Below are positions 47,132 through 56,380 of a DNA stretch of 64,000 nt, one piece after another; the first letter of the stretch is position 1; the number at the start of each line of letters is the position of its first letter. The notes under the pieces are model-generated. The model saw only the letters and a list, made by a program, of their open reading frames with translations, ran no database searches and had not been told where the DNA came from. Position numbers and translations under genes: made by a program. The stretch comes from Gillisia sp. Hel1_33_143 (GTDB lineage: Bacteria > Bacteroidota > Bacteroidia > Flavobacteriales > Flavobacteriaceae), in contig NZ_LT629737.1 of assembly GCF_900104765.1 (NCBI RefSeq), forward strand, positions 3,348,001 to 3,412,000, written 5' to 3'.

Positions 47132-47531
47132 TATTGCCTGCATCATAGACGATGATCCTATTTTTGTTTTTAGCGCCAAAAAGATCATGCAAATTGCAGA
47201 TTTCTGCAATGGGTTTCTTGTTTTTCATAACGGTCATGAAGCCATTAGTAACCTAAAAGCTATTATCTCCAATAAGGAACAGAATATGCCAGATGTTATC
47301 TTATTAGATCTTAATATGCCTGTAATGGATGGTTGGGAGTTTTTAGATGAATTTGTAAAGATCCCTTCTAATAAAGAGATCACCATTTATATAGTAACTT
47401 CATCCGTAGATCCTTACGATGTTATAAAAGCTAAAGCTTATGATCATGTAAGCAATTACATTGTAAAGCCTATCTCTATGGAAAGTTTAAAAGAATTGAT
47501 GATTAGCGAAAGTCAGCAAAAAGTGAATTAG
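47118..47531 (+). CDS. Single-domain response regulator
   Basis: This 137-residue receiver domain has no output domain. The acidic pocket is CIIDDDPIF (residues 6-14), the phosphoacceptor Asp is in VILLDLNMPVMDGWEF (about residue 63), the Thr/Ser switch is in YIVTSSVDP and the Lys is in NYIVKPIS. The chosen ATG at 47118 lies within the end of the kinase gene; the frame is open further upstream, but only inside the kinase. Rcp1-like receivers of this kind are common beside PAS-rich soluble kinases in Bacteroidota and pass the phosphoryl group to other proteins. Confidence 0.93.
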   Translation: MKKIDIACIIDDDPIFVFSAKKIMQIADFCNGFLVFHNGHEAISNLKAIISNKEQNMPDVILLDLNMPVMDGWEFLDEFVKIPSNKEITIYIVTSSVDPYDVIKAKAYDHVSNYIVKPISMESLKELMISESQQKVN

Positions 47532-47692
47532 TTTTTCTTAATAATATGAAATTTATTTTTTAGCGCTGTGCTAATATTAAATTTTAAGGATTCCAAGTAA
47601 ACAAAAGCATTTCCCTCCCAACGTAAGGTTAAATGAAAAATTGGCGGTTTTAAATTATCTTATATTGCAATAAGAAAAGCCCATAACAGCCA

Positions 47693-49561
47693 ATGCTTTA
47701 TATACTGCATCAAAATACTGATCTAGAAGAGGTTAAAACTGAGATCTTACCTTTGTTAGAAAACAAGGAATATCAATTACTTACCTATGATAATGTTTTA
47801 GATATAGAAGATTCAGAAAAGTCTGTAATTCTTACCTACCTAGGAGATCAGGAGCTATCAGAATTTTTACCTAAAGCAGCAGAGCAAAATTGGCAAGTTG
47901 CCATACTCCCCCACCCCGAACTTATTTTTACTGGAAAAGGACTCGGTATAGAAAATGACCTTAAGCAAAGTCTGGAAGATATTTTTGGTCTAGAGGAAAG
48001 TTATAATCTAGACATGTTATTCTGTAATGGAAAACCCGTATTTCAATCTGTGAATATTGGAAGTGTCTTTATTTTGAAAAGAAAGGATCATAACAACAAC
48101 CTTTTTTCAGAATTCTATAATTTTCTAAAGAATATTAGAAAACTTTCCCATTTATCACATAGGCGATTTAATTTGAGCGTAGATGGAGAAAAATTAATTA
48201 ATACTTCTGGTTTAGGGATCGTGATCGTAGAACGTTCCTCTAGTTCTATTATTTCAAAAAGATTAATAGAAGATAGTTATATGAACGATGGAATGTTTCA
48301 TGCACTCATTATTTCTCCTCAGAACATTTTAGAACTTATATGGTTCTTATTTAGAAGTTTGGTACCAAATACCAAAACCTTTGATCAGTTACCAGATTTT
48401 ATTGGCAGAATAAAGACATCAAATTTATGTATAAATAAATGTGGATCTTTAGATTATACAGTAGATGGTAAGCAGGAAACAAACGAAGAGATTGAAGTTC
48501 ATATAGAACCCCAAACCTTAAAACTTAGGCAAAGCAGCCTTTACATTAACGATAAAAATGGTAAGGAAGCTAAGAAAAGTATTAAAATAGAAAAATTGCC
48601 AACGGGAGAAAAAACCGAGGAGCTTACAAAAAGAACACTGCCATGGTGGCCACGAGCTACCACAGAAGAATTTCAAGATCTTTTCAAAGTCTTGCGAGAG
48701 AATGCTAAGCTTACCTCCCCATTTATCGTAATGATGGTGCTCTCCACATTAATAGCCTCTTTTGGCTTGTTCGGAGATTCTTCTCCTGTAATTATAGGGG
48801 CAATGATCCTTGCACCTATTATCTCTCCAATAGTTTCATTTTCTATGGGAATGGTTAGATATGACACCAATATGCTAAAAACTGGAATTTCAACGATTCT
48901 CATTGGAACTGCTGTTGCATTACTTGTTGCCGCAGGTGTAAGTTTAATAATCCCCCTAAAGGTTCTTACATCAGAAATAGATGCACGTCTTTCTCCTACG
49001 CTCTTAGATATGGGAATAGCAGTAGCCTCTGGAATTGCAGCAGCTTATGCGCATGCTAAAGAAGGTATTGCAAAAAGTTTAGCCGGGGTGGCAATTGCTG
49101 TGGCACTAGTTCCACCATTAGCTGTTGCAGGAATTGGGATTGGATGGCTGGATTGGGAAGTATTCTCTGGAGCTTTTCTTCTCTACCTTACCAACCTTGC
49201 CGGCATCATCATGTTTGCAGGTATCACTTTTCTAGTTTTAGGATTCGCACCATTTAGAAGAGCTAGAATGGGATTGATCTATACACTTATTATTCTGGTT
49301 TGTGTAATGATACCTCTATCACTTTCCTTTAACAGGATACAAACCGAAGCACAAATTACTAGTCAGTTAGAAGGTATAAAATTAGATGAAGCCATTTTAA
49401 AAGATATTAAGGTTAGAATAGGGAAACCGCTTTTGATCTCAGTAAAATTGGTAAGTTCAGAATCTTTAGATGCCAATAAGATGAAAATGATAAAAACCAA
49501 GATCGAAGAAAAGATTAATAAACCTATTAAGTTAGAAGTGATTTCCGCAATAGAATTTTAG
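47693..49561 (+). CDS. DUF389 membrane protein with degenerate diacylglycerol-kinase-like N-terminus
   Basis: This is a 622-residue protein. Residues about 320-540 are the DUF389 (TIGR00341) membrane domain, with six or so helices and the motifs SPFIVMMVLSTLIASFGLF, SSPVIIGAMILAPIISPI (about 363-380) and AGVAIAVALVPPLAVAGIG. Residues 1-300 resemble the fold of diacylglycerol/sphingosine kinases. A YLGDQEL stretch stands where GGDGT is expected, and VAILPHPE where the LPxGT motif is expected, so catalysis is probably lost; this is inference. A C-terminal beta domain of that fold (YTVDGKQETNEEIEVHIEP) is still visible. The function of DUF389 is unknown; a transport or lipid-linked role is possible. 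Confidence 0.82.
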   Translation: MLYILHQNTDLEEVKTEILPLLENKEYQLLTYDNVLDIEDSEKSVILTYLGDQELSEFLPKAAEQNWQVAILPHPELIFTGKGLGIENDLKQSLEDIFGLEESYNLDMLFCNGKPVFQSVNIGSVFILKRKDHNNNLFSEFYNFLKNIRKLSHLSHRRFNLSVDGEKLINTSGLGIVIVERSSSSIISKRLIEDSYMNDGMFHALIISPQNILELIWFLFRSLVPNTKTFDQLPDFIGRIKTSNLCINKCGSLDYTVDGKQETNEEIEVHIEPQTLKLRQSSLYINDKNGKEAKKSIKIEKLPTGEKTEELTKRTLPWWPRATTEEFQDLFKVLRENAKLTSPFIVMMVLSTLIASFGLFGDSSPVIIGAMILAPIISPIVSFSMGMVRYDTNMLKTGISTILIGTAVALLVAAGVSLIIPLKVLTSEIDARLSPTLLDMGIAVASGIAAAYAHAKEGIAKSLAGVAIAVALVPPLAVAGIGIGWLDWEVFSGAFLLYLTNLAGIIMFAGITFLVLGFAPFRRARMGLIYTLIILVCVMIPLSLSFNRIQTEAQITSQLEGIKLDEAILKDIKVRIGKPLLISVKLVSSESLDANKMKMIKTKIEEKINKPIKLEVISAIEF

Positions 49562-49830
49562 AAGTATAGGAGTTACATTGTTTTGGCTAATAGTATAATT
49601 ATCTCTCAGATAGCATTTAGCATATTTAATAAAGGATATAAAATACTGTTTATCAATATTTTAATGGATATAAATTGAAATTAATCAATTTTCTAATCAA
49701 GAAATATTATCTTAGAACATACACAACACCTCAACTAAGTATCTCTGTAACAAAGGTTACCGAAAAATTGCATCTATAAATTTAAATTTGTCTTAAGCGA
49801 TTTGAAAACAGTCGCGTAAAAATTAAGTTT

Positions 49831-50115
49831 ATGGAAATAGAAGAAATGATTAAAGATCATTGCGGGACGATTATAGATGTAAGAACCGCTGCAGAATTTA
49901 TTGGAGGTAGTGTAGTAGGAGCTATAAATATTCCGCTTAATGAAATACCTTTAAGAATGGAGGAAATTAAAGAATTAGAAAAACCTTTAATTTTATGCTG
50001 TAGATCTGGAAATAGAAGCGGACAAGCTCAGCAATACATCTCTAAAAATGATATTGAATGTTATAATGCCGGCTCGTGGCTGGATGTAAATTTCTATTTA
50101 TCACAAACCGATTGA
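49831..50115 (+). CDS. Single-domain rhodanese-like protein
   Basis: This 94-residue cytoplasmic rhodanese domain is of the short PspE/GlpE type. It begins with IIDVRTAAEFIGGSVVGAINIPL (about residues 14-36), and the active-site loop is ILCCRSGNRSG (about 54-64) with the catalytic Cys directly before Arg-Ser-Gly. Such proteins carry sulfur as a persulfide from thiosulfate or other donors. It starts after a 269-bp gap with no visible gene. A second rhodanese gene begins 2 bp after its stop, so the two are co-translated. Confidence 0.9.
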   Translation: MEIEEMIKDHCGTIIDVRTAAEFIGGSVVGAINIPLNEIPLRMEEIKELEKPLILCCRSGNRSGQAQQYISKNDIECYNAGSWLDVNFYLSQTD

Positions 50116-50117
50116 TT

Positions 50118-50432
50118 ATGTTAGAAAGAATTAAAAGCTTATTAGGTATTACTCCTGCACCAGATTATGCTGAATTGGTGAAAAATGGAGCACTTATTTT
50201 AGATGTTAGAAGTCCTAATGAATTTAATCAAGGGCATGTACAAGGTGCCAAAAACATTCCTCTTGAACATATACAAGGAAAGTTGAATACCTTAAAAAAT
50301 AAGGAACAACCTATAATTACCTGTTGCGCTTCCGGAATGCGAAGTGCTTCTGCTAAAGGAGTGCTAAAAGCAAATGGTTTTACTCAGGTTTATAACGGCG
50401 GTGGATGGCAAAGGCTAAATAGTAAGCTCTAA
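50118..50432 (+). CDS. Second single-domain rhodanese-like protein
   Basis: This 104-residue rhodanese is paired with the one directly upstream (2-bp gap). It shows LILDVRSPNEFNQGHVQGAKNIP (about residues 26-48) and the active-site loop ITCCASGMRSASAKGVL (about 70-86). Here Cys is followed by Ala-Ser-Gly instead of the Arg-Ser-Gly of its neighbour, so the two probably differ in substrate. The ATG at 50118 was chosen; an earlier in-frame codon lies inside the upstream gene. Confidence 0.9.
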   Translation: MLERIKSLLGITPAPDYAELVKNGALILDVRSPNEFNQGHVQGAKNIPLEHIQGKLNTLKNKEQPIITCCASGMRSASAKGVLKANGFTQVYNGGGWQRLNSKL

Positions 50433-50465
50433 AAGAACAAAATCTATAGCACCTACCTTCTAAGA

Positions 50466-51212
50466 TCATTTTCTAATTTGTACTTGAACATTCTCATTTT
50501 CAATATTTGACACAAATTCTAGCGCCCCATTTTCGTACATCTTACCAAGGTCTCTAAGATCTATATTAAAATCTTCTACACTATAATTCTCATAATCCAC
50601 AAAACGAATACCTTCTATAACTCGCGGATTGTAAACTACTCTAAATCTAATTCCGCGTTCAGACCCATGAAATTTATACGCTAGATAATCTACCGTAAAA
50701 TTATCTTTATGTATCCAATACATAAATTCATCATGATGATCTTCTCCTCCTCCATCTTGCTGAAAAGTAATTTTTAGCTGATAATATGGCTCTCCTTTTA
50801 TTATAGTTTCTCCGGCAAGTTGTTTATTAACAGCTCTGTCATTAAGGCCGTACGGAAGATTTGCGAAGTAATGAACAGAATTTACACTACTCCCAATTCT
50901 TAGCGCCATAGAATCCTGCACCTTCACCAAAGAATCTCCCCTTAAACGTTCGAAACCTGTATTGCTCAACACATCTACAAAAGTTCCTGTAGAATCTACC
51001 GTAGTACGCTCTAAGCGATACTCTCCTCCATTTCTAACGCTCTTATAAGTATGCTCTCTAAATTTGAACTCGATAGTAGCTTTTTTGTAATTGGCTCCTC
51101 CGGACTTCTCAATAGTTTTATCGATGATCTCTTGAGCAGTGATCTCTTCTTTTTTATCTTGACATGAGGAAATAAAGAACACTAAAGAAAGGACTAAAAG
51201 TAGGTTTTTCAT
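50466..51212 (-). CDS. DUF6503-family lipoprotein
   Basis: This 248-residue lipoprotein has a signal ending in FFISSC (Cys about residue 17) followed by QDKKEE. The rest is a beta-rich, LolA/LppX-like shape with ITAQEIIDKTIEKSGG, SVHYFANLPYGLNDRAVNK (about 110-128) and IRFVDYENY near the end. I recall this as DUF6503, common in Flavobacteriaceae and of unknown function; a periplasmic lipid- or lipoprotein-binding role is only suggested by shape. It converges with the rhodanese pair and diverges from smpB. Confidence 0.75.
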   Translation of the reverse strand: MKNLLLVLSLVFFISSCQDKKEEITAQEIIDKTIEKSGGANYKKATIEFKFREHTYKSVRNGGEYRLERTTVDSTGTFVDVLSNTGFERLRGDSLVKVQDSMALRIGSSVNSVHYFANLPYGLNDRAVNKQLAGETIIKGEPYYQLKITFQQDGGGEDHHDEFMYWIHKDNFTVDYLAYKFHGSERGIRFRVVYNPRVIEGIRFVDYENYSVEDFNIDLRDLGKMYENGALEFVSNIENENVQVQIRK

Positions 51213-51443
51213 AGGAATATCATAACAACTTCAAATATAAACAAAAACATACATCTATTAAATATAGATAGCTCTTCATTGAACGTTTACCGCATGTATC
51301 TTTCATCATCCATCTTCATTCATTTAAATAAGATCAAGCCAAAACTATAGGTACACTTAGAATTACCTTAGGTTCTTTTAAAATATTCTGAGCATTTATT
51401 AGAACGAAATCTTAATAATGATGCTAATTTATAGAAAGCTTCC

Positions 51444-51451
51444 TATTTTTG
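51444..51451 (+). promoter_or_regulatory. -7 promoter box of smpB, almost leaderless
   Basis: TATTTTTG ends 7 nt before the ATG at 51459. With a transcription start some 4-7 nt past the box, the leader would be only 0-4 nt. Confidence 0.6.
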
Positions 51452-51458
51452 TGGTGGT

Positions 51459-51914
51459 ATGAAGAATAACATCAACATAAAGAATAAGAAAGCTAAGTTT
51501 GAATATGAATTTCTGGATAAATATATTGCAGGAATCAAATTGGCAGGAACAGAGATAAAAGCTATCAGATTAGGAAAAGCTTCTATTACAGAAAGTTTTT
51601 GCGAGTTTCAAAATCACGAACTCTTTGTTATTAACATGCATGTGGAGGAATATTCTCATGCCACCCACTTCAATCATAACCCTAAGAGCGAGCGTAAATT
51701 GTTACTTCAAAAACGTGAATTAAGAAAACTCGAAAAAGAGGTTAAGAATTCTGGTTTAACGATTATTCCGCTTAAAGTCTTTATTAACGACCGCGGACTT
51801 GCAAAAATGCAGATAAGTCTTGCAAAAGGTAAAAAGTTATATGACAAGCGAGAGACCATTAAAGATCGCGAAAGCAAACGTAGGCTAGACCGAATTAAAA
51901 AAGATTTTAACTAA
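51459..51914 (+). CDS. smpB: SsrA-binding protein SmpB
   Basis: This 151-residue protein is the tmRNA partner in rescue of stalled ribosomes. Family motifs are NKKAKFEYEFLDKYIAGIKLAGTE at the N-terminus (from residue 9), GKASITESFCEF (about 38-49), KRELRKLEKEV, TIIPLKVFINDRGLAKMQISLAKGKK (from about 107) and the basic tail RESKRRLDRI that enters the decoding site. Length and motifs are complete. No tmRNA gene was seen in the window. Confidence 0.97.
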   Translation: MKNNINIKNKKAKFEYEFLDKYIAGIKLAGTEIKAIRLGKASITESFCEFQNHELFVINMHVEEYSHATHFNHNPKSERKLLLQKRELRKLEKEVKNSGLTIIPLKVFINDRGLAKMQISLAKGKKLYDKRETIKDRESKRRLDRIKKDFN

Positions 51915-51967
51915 GCCTAAACCCTATTGAGTAATTTTCGCTAATTTCCCGACAGAAATTTATCTTA

Positions 51968-54451
51968 ATGATCTGGAAATTACGCATCTTATTTGTGCTC
52001 TTATTTATCTCTAATCTTAGCTTTTCTCAAGTTTCGGGCACCGTTACAGACAAGAATGGAGAAACCCTGCCATATGTTAATATATATACTGAAGATGGCC
52101 TATTTGGAACTACCACCAACGAAGATGGAAAATTTCAGATAAACATAGACAAAACTGGCACCTATAATATTGTATTTCAGTTCCTGGGCTATGAAACGCT
52201 TAGAAAAACTGTATCAATAAAAGAGTTACCACTTATATTAGATGCTACCCTTCAAGAAACTACTACCAATCTTGAAGAAGTTACTATCAATTCAAAAGAA
52301 AATCCTGCAAATAAGATCATAAAGCAGGCTATAGAGAATCGCAATAAAAATCTGGCCAGATTAGAACAATATACCGCTAATTACTATTCTCGAGGTTTAT
52401 GGCGTATTAAGAATGCTCCCGAAAAAATCCTAGGCCAAGAAGTAGGAGATCTTGGGGGAGGTTTGGACTCTACCCGCAGTGGCATAGTCTATCTTAGTGA
52501 AACTATTTCTAATATTGCATTTAAAGCGCCAGATGATTTTAAAGAAACTATCCTCGCATCTAAAGTTAGTGGAGATGATAATGGCTTTAGCCTTAACTCT
52601 GCCAGAGAATCTGAATTTTCTTTTTATAAGAACACTATAGACCTCAACGCTAAAATAGTATCTCCAATTGCAGATTATGCTTTTAATTACTACACCTATA
52701 AATTAGAAGGTATCTTTTATGCTGATACCGGACAATTGATCAATAAAATTATGGTACAACCAAAAAGACCTAATGACAGGGTTTTCTCCGGATACATTTA
52801 TATCGTAGATAATTCTTGGCAGATCTTTGGGGTAGAACTGGATACTACGGGAGAAGCCATCCAATTTTCGCCTATAGAGCGACTTACCTTCACTCAAAAT
52901 TTCAAATATTCTGAAGAGAACAAGTTCTGGATAAAGATCTCGCAAACGGTAGATTTTAGTTTTGCAATGTTCGGAATTTCCGGAGATGGAAGATTTACCG
53001 CGGTATACAGTAATTACAACTTCACCCCTCAGTTTGAAAAGAGCAGCTTTTCTAGAGAAGTAATGTCTTTTGCAGAAAAGGCTAATAAAAAGGACTCTTT
53101 GTTTTGGAAAAGCTTAAGACCCGTGCCCCTTACAGATGAAGAACTTACAGATTATGTAAGAAAAGACAGCATACAAATATTAAAAACCTCTAAAAAATAC
53201 TTGGACTCTGTAGACACTGCACAAAACAGCTTCAATATTTCTAATCTAGCTTTTGGCTACAGTTATGCCAACTCTTATAAAAAACAGCGATTTAGTATAT
53301 CTTCTCCCTTATTTGGCACTCATTTTAATACCGTGCAGGGATGGAATACGAATGTGACTATAAGTTATAGAAAAGAACAGCAGGAGAATTCTGGAAAGTA
53401 CTGGAGACTTAAGACTCAACTTAACTATGGATTTAGTGAAGATAAACTTAGATATACCGCGGAGTTTCAACAAAAATTCAACAATTTCAGCAAACCAGTG
53501 CTAAGTATCTCAGGTGGAATTGAAACTGCAGAGACCAATGACACCAATCCAATTTCAACAAGAATGAATGATATTACAAGTTTATTCTTTGAGAGAAATT
53601 ACCTTAAACTATATCAACGTAAATTTGGAAAGATTGCCTGGCAACAAGAAGTCTTTAACGGACTAGAAATTCAAACAGATCTTAGCTTTCAAGATAGATC
53701 TGCCTTGCTAAATACTACAGATCAATATTGGGTTACTAATGATGATGTGCAATATACCTCTAACAACCCGTTACAACCCGATAATTTTGACTCAAAACCA
53801 TTTCTAGATCATCATATTTTTAAATTTAATTTGGCTGGTAAGATCAATTTCGATCAGAATTATATGAGCTATCCGGACGGAAAATATAATATTTCTTCCA
53901 ATAAATATCCTACTCTGTATTTAGGTTACGAAAAAGGATTTGCTGCAGATATCTCAAATTACAATTATGATCAGTTCAAATTCTGGATCCTTCAAGATCT
54001 AGAACTAGGCAATAAAGGGTCTTTTGGGTATAGCATAAAAGGAGGAACTTTTATAAATGCGGAAGCTATAGCTTTTGTAGATTACAGACATTTTGATGGT
54101 AACCAAACGCGTATTGGAAACGGTTCTTACCTCAACAAATACAACCTATTACCTTATTATCAATTAAGTACCAATAACAACTATTTAGAAGCACATGCAG
54201 AGCATAATTTTAAAGGGTTTATCTTAGGAAAGCTCCCTTTATTAAATAAATTGAATTACAATTTGGTGATCGGGGCGCACTTGCTTGCTACCAAAGACAA
54301 TAATCCTTATACAGAATATTCTGCAGGCTTAAATAATCTAGGCTTTGGAAAATACAGATTTCTACGATTAGACTATGTGGTCTCTAATTTTAATGGGCAA
54401 CAAGAAGGTGCTTTTATCTTTGGGCTGAAATTCTTGGGTATTTTTGAATAG
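51968..54451 (+). CDS. DUF5686 outer-membrane protein with carboxypeptidase-regulatory-like domain
   Basis: This 827-residue exported protein has a signal (IWKLRILFVLLFISNLSFSQ). Residues 21-105 are a carboxypeptidase-regulatory-like domain (VSGTVTDKNGETLPYVNIY, FQFLGYETLRKTV). The rest matches DUF5686, a beta-barrel-like outer-membrane region with a short C-terminal GAFIFGLKFLGIF. Unlike SusC there is no TonB plug signature. The family is typical of Bacteroidota and functionally uncharacterised. It starts 53 bp after smpB and converges on pcm. Confidence 0.85.
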   Translation: MIWKLRILFVLLFISNLSFSQVSGTVTDKNGETLPYVNIYTEDGLFGTTTNEDGKFQINIDKTGTYNIVFQFLGYETLRKTVSIKELPLILDATLQETTTNLEEVTINSKENPANKIIKQAIENRNKNLARLEQYTANYYSRGLWRIKNAPEKILGQEVGDLGGGLDSTRSGIVYLSETISNIAFKAPDDFKETILASKVSGDDNGFSLNSARESEFSFYKNTIDLNAKIVSPIADYAFNYYTYKLEGIFYADTGQLINKIMVQPKRPNDRVFSGYIYIVDNSWQIFGVELDTTGEAIQFSPIERLTFTQNFKYSEENKFWIKISQTVDFSFAMFGISGDGRFTAVYSNYNFTPQFEKSSFSREVMSFAEKANKKDSLFWKSLRPVPLTDEELTDYVRKDSIQILKTSKKYLDSVDTAQNSFNISNLAFGYSYANSYKKQRFSISSPLFGTHFNTVQGWNTNVTISYRKEQQENSGKYWRLKTQLNYGFSEDKLRYTAEFQQKFNNFSKPVLSISGGIETAETNDTNPISTRMNDITSLFFERNYLKLYQRKFGKIAWQQEVFNGLEIQTDLSFQDRSALLNTTDQYWVTNDDVQYTSNNPLQPDNFDSKPFLDHHIFKFNLAGKINFDQNYMSYPDGKYNISSNKYPTLYLGYEKGFAADISNYNYDQFKFWILQDLELGNKGSFGYSIKGGTFINAEAIAFVDYRHFDGNQTRIGNGSYLNKYNLLPYYQLSTNNNYLEAHAEHNFKGFILGKLPLLNKLNYNLVIGAHLLATKDNNPYTEYSAGLNNLGFGKYRFLRLDYVVSNFNGQQEGAFIFGLKFLGIFE

Positions 54452-54545
54452 ATAATAATACACTCAGATGCTGAGGCAAGCTAAACATAACGACAGATCA
54501 TCAAATTGATTAGCTGAATAAAAAATTCAAAAGAGGAAATTCATT

Positions 54546-55190
54546 CTAATTTCTATCCTCCAAAAGCGGAACAAATCTAAAATCTCCAAACTCTCTTTTT
54601 TCAAACTCTTTTGCAGATTTTCTAATAAAAAGAGTCATTACCTGTACCTTATCTCCAACAGGGATCACTAACCTACCTCCTACTTTTAATTGAGCTAATA
54701 ATGGCTTTGGTACATAGGGTGCACCTGCTGTAACAATTATCTTATCAAAAGGAGCATATTCTGGCCATCCTTTGTAGCCATCTCCAAAACTTAAATGCTT
54801 TGGCCTGTATCCAATTTTAGAAAGAAATAATTTTGTTTTTCTATAAAGTTCTCGCTGCCGCTCTATACTATAAACTTTTGCTCCAAGTTCACAAAGAACC
54901 GCTGTTTGGTATCCGCTTCCGGTACCAATTTCCAACACCATATCTCCTTTCTTGATCTCTAAAAGTTCAGACTGAAATCCTACGGTATAGGGTTGTGAGA
55001 TGGTTTGATCTGCAGCTATTGGAAAGGCCTTGTCTTGATAGGCATGGTCTTCAAAACTACTATCCATAAATAAATGCCTGGGGATAGTTCTTATAGCTTC
55101 CAAGACTTTAGCATCCTTAACTCCCTTTGCCTCCACTATGGCAGCTAACTGTTGTCTTTTCCCTTTATGTTTAAATGTATCTCTTAGCAA
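54546..55190 (-). CDS. pcm: Protein-L-isoaspartate O-methyltransferase
   Basis: This 214-residue SAM-dependent enzyme repairs isoaspartyl residues in aged proteins. Motifs are IRTIPRHLFMD (about residues 36-46), DQTISQPYTVGFQSELL (about 66-82, the family substrate motif), the SAM loop VLEIGTGSGYQTAVL (about 91-105) and FDKIIVTAGAPYVPKPLLAQL. No signal peptide is present. The start is TTG at 55190-55188, because no ATG precedes the conserved RDTFKHKG beginning. Confidence 0.94.
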   Translation of the reverse strand: MLRDTFKHKGKRQQLAAIVEAKGVKDAKVLEAIRTIPRHLFMDSSFEDHAYQDKAFPIAADQTISQPYTVGFQSELLEIKKGDMVLEIGTGSGYQTAVLCELGAKVYSIERQRELYRKTKLFLSKIGYRPKHLSFGDGYKGWPEYAPFDKIIVTAGAPYVPKPLLAQLKVGGRLVIPVGDKVQVMTLFIRKSAKEFEKREFGDFRFVPLLEDRN

Positions 55191-55319
55191 TTTTTGATGT
55201 TTTACGGGATAAAATTAATCAAACATACCCTAGGGTTCAAGCTAAGTTTTAATTATTATTTAACTCTCGTGCTAACTCATTTACAGCCAAAATGATATTG
55301 GCTTTAACTCAAGAAATGC

Positions 55320-55327
55320 TATTTTTG
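55320..55327 (+). promoter_or_regulatory. -7 promoter box of the Gfo/Idh/MocA gene
   Basis: TATTTTTG ends 17 nt before the ATG at 55345 and overlaps an in-frame GTG at 55327, which is therefore unlikely to be the start. Confidence 0.55.
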
Positions 55328-55344
55328 TGAAAAATGTAACAAAC

Positions 55345-56310
55345 ATGCTTAAAGCTGGAGTATTTGGTGCCGGACACCTAGGAAAGATCCACTTAAAACT
55401 TCTTCAAGAATCTTCTAAATATGAGTTGGTTGGTTTTTATGATGATAATAAAGAACTAGCCGCGAAAGTGGAACAGGAATTTGGATATAAAAGTTTTAAT
55501 TCTCCAGAAGAGCTACTAGCACTAGTAGATGTTATAGATGTTGTTACACCCACAAACGCTCATTTTAAAGTTGCTAAAGAGGTAATTTCTGCCGGGAAGC
55601 ATCTTTTTATAGAGAAACCTATTACCTCCACTTATGCAGAAGCCGAAGAACTTATAGCTTTAGCAAAAAAGCATAAGGTAAAAGGCCAAGTTGGGCATGT
55701 AGAAAGATTTAACCCTGCCTTTAGAGCGATTAAAGATAAAATAGAGCAACCTATGTTCATTGAAGCACATAGATTGGCAGAATTCAATCCTCGTGGAACC
55801 GACGTGCCGGTGGTTTTAGATCTTATGATTCATGATATTGACGTTATTTTAAGTGTAGTAAAATCTGAAGTGAAAGATGTTTATGCCAGTGGAGTTTCTG
55901 TAATAAGTGAAACTCCGGATATAGCAAACGCCAGAATTCAGTTTGAAAATGGATGTGTTGCCAATTTAACGGCTAGTAGAATTTCTTTAAAGAATATGAG
56001 AAAAGCGCGCTTCTTTCAGCGTGATGCTTACATTTCTGTAGATTTCTTAGAGCGAAACTGTGAGGTGGTAAAGATGAAGGATGCACCGGAAACACCAGAT
56101 GATTTTGCCATGATCTTACAAAATGCTGAAGGTATCAAAAAGCAGATCTATTTTGACAACCCTAGGGTTGAAGAGCACAATGCTATTTTAGATGAGTTAG
56201 AAACCTTTGCAGATGCCATAAATAACGATACAACTCCCATAGTAAGTTTAGAACAGGGTGCAGAAGCATTGCGTATTGCCAATATGGTTATAGATAGTTT
56301 TAAAAAATAA
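55345..56310 (+). CDS. Gfo/Idh/MocA-family oxidoreductase
   Basis: This 321-residue NAD(P)-dependent oxidoreductase starts MLKAGVFGAGHLGKIHLKLL, a clear Rossmann loop. The family signature FIEKPITSTYAEAEELI (about residues 85-101) holds the conserved Lys, followed by GQVGHVERFNPAFRAI, and the C-terminal alpha/beta dimer domain is complete. Substrates of this family are sugars, inositols or biliverdin-like compounds; the sequence alone does not identify which. A GTG 18 bp upstream is rejected because it lies in the promoter box. It is followed 70 bp later by hbd and may share its transcript. Confidence 0.92.
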   Translation: MLKAGVFGAGHLGKIHLKLLQESSKYELVGFYDDNKELAAKVEQEFGYKSFNSPEELLALVDVIDVVTPTNAHFKVAKEVISAGKHLFIEKPITSTYAEAEELIALAKKHKVKGQVGHVERFNPAFRAIKDKIEQPMFIEAHRLAEFNPRGTDVPVVLDLMIHDIDVILSVVKSEVKDVYASGVSVISETPDIANARIQFENGCVANLTASRISLKNMRKARFFQRDAYISVDFLERNCEVVKMKDAPETPDDFAMILQNAEGIKKQIYFDNPRVEEHNAILDELETFADAINNDTTPIVSLEQGAEALRIANMVIDSFKK

Positions 56311-56380
56311 ACGCTATCAGAATTTCAAGTAATAAAGAATAGAGGATTTTTTTAAACCTCCAATTATAAAAATTTAAATA

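Noticed and set aside
54473-54485. Small CTCAG-CTGAG hairpin between the DUF5686 gene and pcm as a terminator
   Set aside because: It has only five base pairs and no U-tract.
55327-55344. GTG start for the Gfo/Idh/MocA gene
   Set aside because: The GTG overlaps the TATTTTTG promoter box; the Rossmann motif follows ATG 55345 at the usual distance.
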